From positions 3,964,001-4,028,000 of the forward strand of contig NC_059423.1 in assembly GCF_905220565.1 (NCBI RefSeq): DNA of 64,000 nucleotides, read 5' to 3'. This stretch comes from Melitaea cinxia. Lineage: Eukaryota > Arthropoda > Insecta > Lepidoptera > Nymphalidae. Both the position numbers and the translations under genes were made by a program. This document shows, piece by piece, positions 56,747 through 64,000 of this stretch (its first letter is position 1; every line of letters starts with the position of its first letter). The notes below the pieces were generated by a model, which searched no databases, was not told the DNA's origin, and worked only from the letters and a program-made list of their open reading frames with translations.

Positions 56747-57049
56747 TAAATCTAAAGTTCAAAGCAGTCGAGCTTTTGAAACTTATGCCAGAAGATAAAA
56801 TATAAAGAAAAATTGCAACAATGTAAAACACGGTCAAGGAAAGCACAGAAAAACGAAAGCTTACTGCGCTTTATTATACAATAAGGGTTAGCATGGCGTT
56901 CCATCCCTTTCATCTTATGGTGCGTATGTGTGAGAAGAAAGGGACGGAGATAACAAGCGTCAGGTTTCAAAGGGTCGCTTGCGTATCTTATATTAATATA
57001 GATTCTTAGAACTTTGTCTTTACGTGGGCTACATGTAACAAAAACGTTA
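56747..57049. other. No gene seen
   Basis: It includes a frame of 72 codons on the minus strand (56970-56752) without a recognisable domain. Confidence 0.35.
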
Positions 57050-57328
57050 ATTTAACTGAGGTAGGGCACAGCAGGAATTTCCTGCTCAAAATCTGGAGCA
57101 GCCCGACTGGGGTAGTACCTCGACCTTAGAGAAGATCACAGCTAAATAATACTGCTTTCAAGCAGTATTGTGTTCCTGTTGGTGAGTAAGGTGACCAGAG
57201 CTTCTTCTGGGGGGATTGGGTCGGCAACGCGCTTGCGATGCTTCTGGTGTTGTAGGCGTCTATATGCTACGGTAATCTCTTACCATCAGGTGAGCCGTAC
57301 GCTTGTTTGCCGACCTAGTGATATAAAA
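57050..57328 (+). repeat. Family C, complete reference copy
   Basis: It runs from 'taactgaggtagggcacagc' to 'ccgacctagtgatataaaaa'. It is about 280 bp with an A-rich end and without a coding frame, so a SINE-like unit. Confidence 0.75.
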
Positions 57329-57529
57329 AAAAAATAGTAGGTACCTACCGAACAATATAGAAACTATGTTGAAAAATTATCAGCAAATAGGGTAATTATA
57401 TTGTTTTTGCTGACGTTACAGTCAACATAAGGTCTGTTCATAAACGAAAATAAAAAGTACAGTAGTAAAAGTAAGTCAGTACATCGATGTGCAGTTTTAT
57501 TTTATTTTTTTTAAATTGAAATTACAAAA

Positions 57530-57690
57530 TAGCTTTATTCAAACAGGCTTCAAAAGAACATTCGAATCGTCATTTTTATAAATTAAAATTTTAATAATTG
57601 TTAAAAGTGAAGCTACCCCCGATTCGGAATGTTGATTCTGCTGAGAAGAATCGGCAAGATAATCCACAGTTACTCTTTTATCAAAATAAA
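57530..57690 (-). repeat. Family E LINE 3' end
   Basis: 'gagaagaatcggcaagataa', reverse orientation. Confidence 0.6.
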
Positions 57691-58349
57691 CTATGTCATA
57701 ACACAAAATTGGTAATAACTTGCATGAACCTTATTATCATGTTACATGAAAGAGATTGATTTTCAGTGATAGGATCCGCTCTTTATTTGAAACGTAATTT
57801 ATGTTTCAATGAAGTGAAATTAAAACATTTATTTTATCGTAAGTTAGGTATTAGGCACACTTAACGATAGGCCAAAAAGTAATTTACATCATTAAATACC
57901 TGACCTATGTCAAGGTAGAAGAATCAAATCAATTTAAGGATAACTATTTCTTATTTATTTATTTATTTACAGAAAAAAAAATAGATACAATTTATGTGAT
58001 AATCAGTGCAGCAAAAACAATTAATAGTTTTACAGTGCACTGTTGTTCTAATGTAATAAGACCAAAGTACACACGATATTATATACTAATATAAAATATG
58101 ACATTAAGCTATATAAATAATAGATTATATATGTGAATATAAGCGTTAAGTACATTACAAGCTTAGTTAACGTACCCAGTGTTATCCAGCAGTAATGTCT
58201 CAATATCACAATGTAATTTGTGATACTTTGTTTTTGAACTATTTGTAATAAATAAAGTCTTTCTAATTAAAAAAAAATGTATAGAGGCAATCTGGAACAT
58301 GAATACAAGGCAATCATGCCAAGTTTTATCATAGCCATGTATTTATACT
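57691..58349. other. No gene seen; retroposed poly(A) end
   Basis: 58180-58272 ends 'gtaataaataaagtctttct' followed by an A run, which looks like a retroposon 3' end on the plus strand. Confidence 0.4.
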
Positions 58350-59120
58350 AGTGGTCACCCAAAGGTCGAAATTCGATCATAATTAAATATTTAAATTAAA
58401 GAAAATGAAAAAATTATGAAAATAAAGAACCTTTTTAAAAAATTTACAATGTGACCACAGACTTTGACAATCAATTAAAGGGTATAATACCTATGCGTGT
58501 GTTTGTCAAATATATGGTAGTGTGTGTAACGTTTTTTTTATCTATACAAATAAATAAAATTGCAGTGTCTGTTTTTAATATTAAAATAACCGCTTTTTAC
58601 TAAATGCATATGGATGTATACACGGTACATATACCAAAACAACATTTTTTACAAATTTTGTCTGTCTGTCAGTCTGTTTGTTCCGGCTAATCTCGAAAAC
58701 GGCTGGACCGATTTTGACGGTACTTTCACTAGCCAATAGCTGATGTCATAAGCAGAAACTTAGGCTACTTTTATTTTAGGAATTTATGTATTTTATAACC
58801 ACAAAAAATTGCTTCCATACGATGTTAATTATCTATAGTAACTACTATTAGAGATTTGCCATATTTTAAACTAGCCGACCCGTACCCACTTTGTTGGGCG
58901 TTAATTATTTTTGTGATGCAAATAATAGATGCAATATGGTAAAGTTTTCATCTCACTTGTATTTCTCAGACTTGATTTACATATAGGTACTATTATTTTT
59001 CCACTGAATTTTTTATTTTATAACAATAAAATAAAGCCTATATCACTCCTGAATAGTGTAGCTTTCTGTTATTAAAAGAATATTCACAAAGTTAGAAACT
59101 TTACATTTTTATAATAATAT
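58350..59120 (+). repeat. Family H, O and L copies in a row
   Basis: 58350-58560 is H ('aaaggtcgaaattcgatc'). 58560-58800 is O ('ctggaccgattttgacgg'). 58870-59120 is L ('ctgaatagtgtagctttc'). Confidence 0.6.
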
Positions 59121-59324
59121 TATATAGGTAGATATAAAATAAAACTAAGCAACTTGTTGGTTCACAAATGTTTTTACTCCGTAAAAGATTTCCTTGACTT
59201 AAAGTTTTGAATTATAGTTTTGTATTATGTAAATTATTGACATAATATGTGTGTGTAATTTACATATATTGAAATTGTATTTTACTACATTGATAAACTT
59301 AATGCTTATATAATATGACTAGCT

Positions 59325-59650
59325 GTGCCCGCGACTTCGTCCGCGTGAAATAAAAAAAAAATAGTGTTTAGCTTGCAGAGTAAAAAATAAAAAAAAAATC
59401 TAAAATAAAAGTAGCCTAAGTTACTCCTTATTATATTAGCTATCTGCCAGTGAAAGTCCTATCAAAATTGGTCCAGGCGTTTTAGAGATTAGCCGGAACA
59501 AACAGGCAAATAGACAGACAGACAGACAAAAAATTATAAAAAATGTTATTTTGGTATATGTAGCGTGTATACATACAAATGAATTTAGTAAAGAGCGCTT
59601 ATTTTAATATTACAAATAGACACTCCAATTTTATTTATTTGTATAGATTT
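59325..59650 (-). repeat. Family O, reverse copy
   Basis: 'ctagctgtgcccgcgacttc' to 'acactccaattttatttatt'. The border resembles that of family D. Confidence 0.65.
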
Positions 59651-59864
59651 CCAAAATATGTTAAACTTAATAGTAAGTACCTACATTATAATCTTTTACT
59701 TGACATGTACGATAAAAGTAATTGTTGATATTAGTTTTGAATACTTTGTAATAAATTTTTTGCATGTCATATTGTTGACTAAACGTGTATATGTATTAAC
59801 TATATTGTATAATGTATGTCATGTTCAATGCAAATCAAAATTATTATCTATAATATAAAAATGA

Positions 59865-60110
59865 GTCGCTGAATGTGTTGCTAAGCTCAAAACTCGAGAA
59901 CGGTTGGACCGATTTCGCTAATTCTTTTTTTAAAATATTCCTTGAAGTACGAGGATGGTTCTTACGGAGAGAAAAATTAAAAAAAAAAATTAAATTTCCT
60001 GAAAAAGTCTAAAAACAACACTTTTCTATACTCCCATACAAAAGATTTGTGATAATACTTAAAAGTCACTGTTAGGCGATACGAAGTTCGCCGGGTCAGC
60101 TAGTTATAAT
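59865..60110 (+). repeat. Family J repeat
   Basis: 'gagaacggttggaccgattt' to 'cgaagttcgccgggtcagct'. Confidence 0.6.
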
Positions 60111-60114
60111 TAAA

Positions 60115-60325
60115 AAATATCTTATAACATACACACACGGTCGTCTGTTCCTATGTTAAGGAACTTAATGCTTGTTATAGGTAAAAACCGACTGCTTTAG
60201 CCATTTTTTTTATCAATATATATGGAAATAACACATAAATATAAATATTACACCCAGATTCAGGCGGGAATTGAACCCACAAACAACAACTCGCGGAGCA
60301 GAAAGCAGGGGACACTAAGGTCATG
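60115..60325 (-). mobile_element. tRNA-derived SINE, third subfamily
   Basis: Reverse of 37650-37880. The head 'caggcgggaattgaaccc' is degenerate. Confidence 0.6.
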
Positions 60326-60689
60326 TTTCTGATTTGATGAATCTGATTACAATAAAATACATGTAGCTATAAATATCAATAGAATTATTTTTAATATTCA
60401 TCTTTATAATTACTATATATTTTCTGTAATCAAGGGTTATTTATTAAATTTAAAAATATATTCTTCTACGACTAATAACTACGCAGAATAGGCAAAGTTT
60501 TAATATTGTGTGGCAAAGTTTATATATTTAAGTGTAAGGTTCCCTGATTTTGTGTACGTAGCACTAAACGCGATCAAAGGAAACTCGAGTTGATTTTAAA
60601 AACTTTTCAAAGACACCTCTGCATAAGAGGAAAAAAACACCTTTAAAATATTGCTAGTTTTAAATGTTTTTACGTATTTTATTAAACCG
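60326..60689. other. No gene seen
   Basis: AT-rich, no frame or repeat recognised. Confidence 0.4.
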
Positions 60690-61083
60690 ACTTCAAAAAA
60701 GGAGGAGGTTACTCAATTCGACCGTATATATATTATATATTTTAATGTATGTTCCGGGATTCGTCGTTTATGAACCGATTTTGAACATTCTTTTTTTGTT
60801 GGGAAGGAGATATCCTACGTGTGGTACTATAATAAGGAAACCAGGATCTGATGATGGGGTCCCAGAGAAATCGAGGAAAACCCTCGAAAATCCGCATAAC
60901 TTTTTACTGGGTGTACAGATTTTGATGATTTTTAATTTAATCGAAAGCCGATGTTTATCATGTGGTCAGATTTAAATTTCATCGAGATCTGATTACAACT
61001 TTTGAAGTAATCTTTGATAATGTTGTATTACTTGTCGATGTAATTGAAGTCGGTTTTTTTTCGTTAGCCAGCAAACACAATTA
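60690..61083 (+). repeat. Family F, near full length
   Basis: 'ccgacttcaaaaaaggagg' to 'agccagcaaacacaattat', about 390 bp. Confidence 0.7.
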
Positions 61084-61189
61084 TAAATTTATTTGAGATT
61101 AAGGAATTTATTGTGTTAATTTTAAGTGGACACTAATATTATTATTTTATAGTTTTACGATTTGTACTTGTATTATATTTATGCTGAAG

Positions 61190-61495
61190 ATCACTCTGGT
61201 GTAATGGTGCGTATTCCGTATGGATATCGCCTAAACACCGACGGTCACGGGTTCGATTCCCGCTCGGATTTATATACGCACTTCTACAAATATTTATCTC
61301 GGGTCTGGTTGTTAACGCTAAGCCGTCGGTACCGGTTGTTATCATGTACACCTGATAGCGATTGTTACTCATAGTAGGGAATATATCCGCCAAACCGCTT
61401 TGGAGCATCGTCGTTGATTAAGCTCTGATCCTTCTCCTACATGGAGAAAGTGGCTTATGCCCAGCTGTGGGATATAACAGGCTGAAGCTATATTT
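61190..61495 (+). mobile_element. tRNA-derived SINE, variant
   Basis: The head 'tggtgtaatggtgcgtattc' with B-box gggttcgattcccgctc differs from the main SINE head, but the body and the 3' end 'taacaggctgaagct' are shared. Confidence 0.7.
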
Positions 61496-63281
61496 ATGTT
61501 AGTTAATTACAAAGATGTTTTATCCGATGCAGATACCTTTTAAACAGAATAAAGTCAATTTACAATTCCTCATCAAAGAAGTTAGCAGTGTATTTGTTTT
61601 TATCTTCAGATTCGTGAATGGTATTTCTTAGTCTTTTAATTCCGAACTGACCTACCCCAAGAGCTCTGACTACTTATTCACCTCACACCCCAGGAACAAT
61701 TATTTATTATCTAGCTGTGATCGCTTGTAAAGTTGAGTTACATCTCCACTTGGGCTGCTCCAGATTTTAATCAATATATATCGCTGTTCCCCCTATCTCA
61801 ATGAAAAGTTACTTGAAAGTCATCTCATGCAAAATAAAAGGTGTTATAGCGTAAACATGTTGTGTAATACGCGTAGCAACAATAACTCGCGTCGGTATTC
61901 AGTAATCCTGACCGCGTAAATAAGATTAAATTGTATGTAACGTTGCTTTCTTACCGTATGCTATTTTAACGCTTTGTATAGCATAATAATAATGGGAAAA
62001 ATTGATTTTGTTGAACGCTACACTATCATTCATTAAGTGCTTATAACCATATGTATGCCTATTTCAAATATCGAATGAGATATCGGGACGTTTTCCATTT
62101 TAATTAATCATCGATCATCAATGCATATAACAATAATGTAACGGATCGCTGTCCGTACATGGAAAATATATGAGAAAAAATATTATTGGGACCTTTACCA
62201 ACGCAAATAGTACTCAAAGCAATGATTGTTAGAATTTTTGTCTGTTTGTTTGTGCCCGCTAATCTCAGAAACTGCTTATCCAATTTAGATGTGGTTTTCG
62301 TTAATATATTGTGGTAGCCTTCACTTAACATTTTTGAATATTTGTTTCATGTCAATCGGTTCATAAATAAAATAGTTATGCCAATTTGAAGAATTACGTT
62401 GAACATGTAAATATCTAAACAACGATGCTTATAATCTAAAATAAACCAAAAGATAAGTTATACGCAAAAAATGTTGTCTAAAGATTTCACGTGGACGAAG
62501 TCATGGGCACCACTTGTTCCAAATAAAATTGTAGGTACACAGCTACAATTTATATATATTTACAGCCATTTATTTAAATTTCGAAAACTAACATAAATAA
62601 ATAATAAAAAAATATATTAATAAGGTTTAAATAAATATTAGATATGATGAAATACATTGTAAACGGAGCAGGCTAAACTGAAATCGGTTTTTTTTTCAAA
62701 ATAGGTAATAAATTTCCGAATAACTGAACCGAATAATAAATAAATAAAATAAAATAAGATTTGTAACATTGTGAAATAATATTTGTATCTCTTACCGTTA
62801 TTGTTAGAAGTAATCATGTGAACAAGAAAAAAAATCTATTAATTAACGATTGTTATAAGAATTGTTTAAGTAGAATTGTTTTATGGGTCAATTGTTACCT
62901 GAAATAAAGAAATTATTATTATTATTACGAAAAAACAGCGGTACAAAGTTTTCCATCAGCTACTTCAAAATAAAGTCAGATTTATAATATTCATTCCCCA
63001 AGCCGGTATATAAGAGTCAAACAGTATCACATATATGTAGAAGCAGCGTTTTTAATCTCCACACGGATATAGCTCGTGAAATCAGGTCAGCGCTGCTGCT
63101 AATATTATTAACAATACCAGAAAACTTACGGTAAAAATGTGAAATGTGTGTGAATGAAATGTTCGATCGTATCTATCTTTCACAAGAGTATTTTATTTTG
63201 ATTTTCTTTATTTTTATGTATATATAAGGAATAGGAGAGGAATAGTTTTAAATAAAAATAATAATATTTAATTGACTTCGA
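61496..63281. other. Mostly unassigned DNA
   Basis: A degenerate reverse family C lies at 61660-61810. A dispersed repeat lies at 62220-62520 ('cacgtggacgaagtcatggg'). A LINE tail lies at 62880-62930 (taaagaaattatta). No gene. Confidence 0.4.
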
Positions 63282-63578
63282 AATAATTGTGTTTGCTCGC
63301 AAACGAAAAAAAAACCGACTTCAATAACATCGAAGAGTAATACAACGTAGATCGACGAAAAAATAGTCAAGTAACTACGCGTTATCAAAGATTACTCAAA
63401 AAGTAGTTATCAGATCTCGATAAAATTTATATGTGACCACATGATAAACATTAGCTTTCGATTAAATTAAAAATTATCGAAATCGGTCCACCCGGTCAAA
63501 AGTTCTGATGTAACAACATACATAAAAAAAAATACAGTCGAATTGAGAACCTCCTCCTTTTTTGGAAGTCGGTTAAAA
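63282..63578 (-). repeat. Family F, reverse copy
   Basis: 'attgtgtttgctcgcaaacg' to 'ttttggaagtcggttaaaa'. Confidence 0.7.
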
Positions 63579-63589
63579 ATACGACTGTG

Positions 63590-63805
63590 CTTTAGACCAC
63601 ACGATTGAAGTAAAATTTCTTAAGTTGCCCCTACAGTAATATACGAAACATAACTCTCTCTTTTTCTATCTTCACTAAATTATATCTCCCTCTCAACTTC
63701 CATTCGCCTCGCCCGATCACATTTTTCGTAACGCTCTCGTCACGCATTCACTAGCTTAATCCTCAAGTCATGCGTGAATAAAGAAGTTTTACTTCAAAAA
63801 GAGAA
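63590..63805 (+). repeat. Family G copy
   Basis: 'tagaccacacgattgaag' to 'gaagttttacttcaaaaa'. The ends are short inverted repeats. Confidence 0.65.
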
Positions 63806-63972
63806 GGTTATCAATTTCATTGCTTTTTTATGTATATCACTTTAAGTTTTTACTGGGTGCTCCAATATTGAATACCTACTGATGCTTGTCGTGTTGTTCC
63901 ATTTAAATTTAAAAGAGATCCAACGAGTTGTTTTTAAATTATTCCTGATAAGTAGATTTCAATTTTTTTTTG

Positions 63973-64000
63973 TCACTAGGTCGGCAAACAAGCGTACGGC
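63973..64000 (-). repeat. Family C end, cut by the window edge
   Basis: 'tcactaggtcggcaaacaag' continues beyond the window. Confidence 0.7.

Overview
The window looks like nuclear DNA of a lepidopteran insect, probably a butterfly. It is AT-rich and very dense in repeats. The repeats include Metulj-like tRNA-derived SINEs, R1-clade and RTE-like LINE fragments with Lepidoptera-type 3' tails, an I-superfamily LINE, a BEL/Pao-like gag remnant, a pogo-like TIR element and a hAT-type non-autonomous element. There are no operons or bacterial features. Most long open frames belong to transposable elements.

The one host gene I can support runs on the minus strand from about 8612 to 1562 and leaves the window on the left. 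It is easy to miss because every exon is 33 to 87 nt. Six exons (8552-8612, 6980-7033, 6148-6210, 4663-4695, 2050-2082, 1562-1648) have good GT/AG splice sites. All internal introns are phase 1, and the exons join into one open frame: a signal peptide, a short Thr/Pro-rich ectodomain and one hydrophobic transmembrane helix. Exons 4 and 5 are copies of each other. The exon-5 copy lies inside a composite insertion (2001-3207) made of local sequence, an R1-clade LINE tail and oligo(A), flanked by a 26-nt near-identical target duplication. This suggests that a LINE insertion duplicated a symmetric exon.

Layout. 1-9.3 kb: the small membrane-protein gene, with introns filled by R1, RTE, SINE and a 1286-bp TA-flanked pogo-like element. 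9.3-17.6 kb: a repeat built of about 282-bp monomers (family D), split by a 7.3-kb I-superfamily LINE whose ORF2 is itself split by another family D copy. 17.6-33 kb: repeat mosaic and AT-rich unassigned DNA, with one promoter-like patch near 21.5-21.8 kb. 33-35 kb: a 1337-bp hAT-type element with hexamer arrays. 35-45 kb: more repeats, including a foldback element carrying a perfect tRNA fold. 45-47 kb: another family D copy. 48.3-50.7 kb: two broken BEL/Pao-like gag pieces. 51-64 kb: repeat mosaic with a second copy of the tRNA-fold element.

Repeat families are given working letters because I could not search a repeat library. B: 3' unit with an RTE-type tail. C: unit ending near 'ggtcggcaaacaagcgtacg'. 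D: 282-bp-monomer element. E: LINE 3' end with a GATTTT tail. F: unit with 'aaccgacttc' at both ends. G/H: 'gaagtaaaacttc' unit and its neighbour. I: 'ctagctgacccc' unit. J, L, O: other dispersed units ending in 'agctagt'-type borders. K: a short dispersed unit. M: LINE 3' UTR with a (TTA)n tail.
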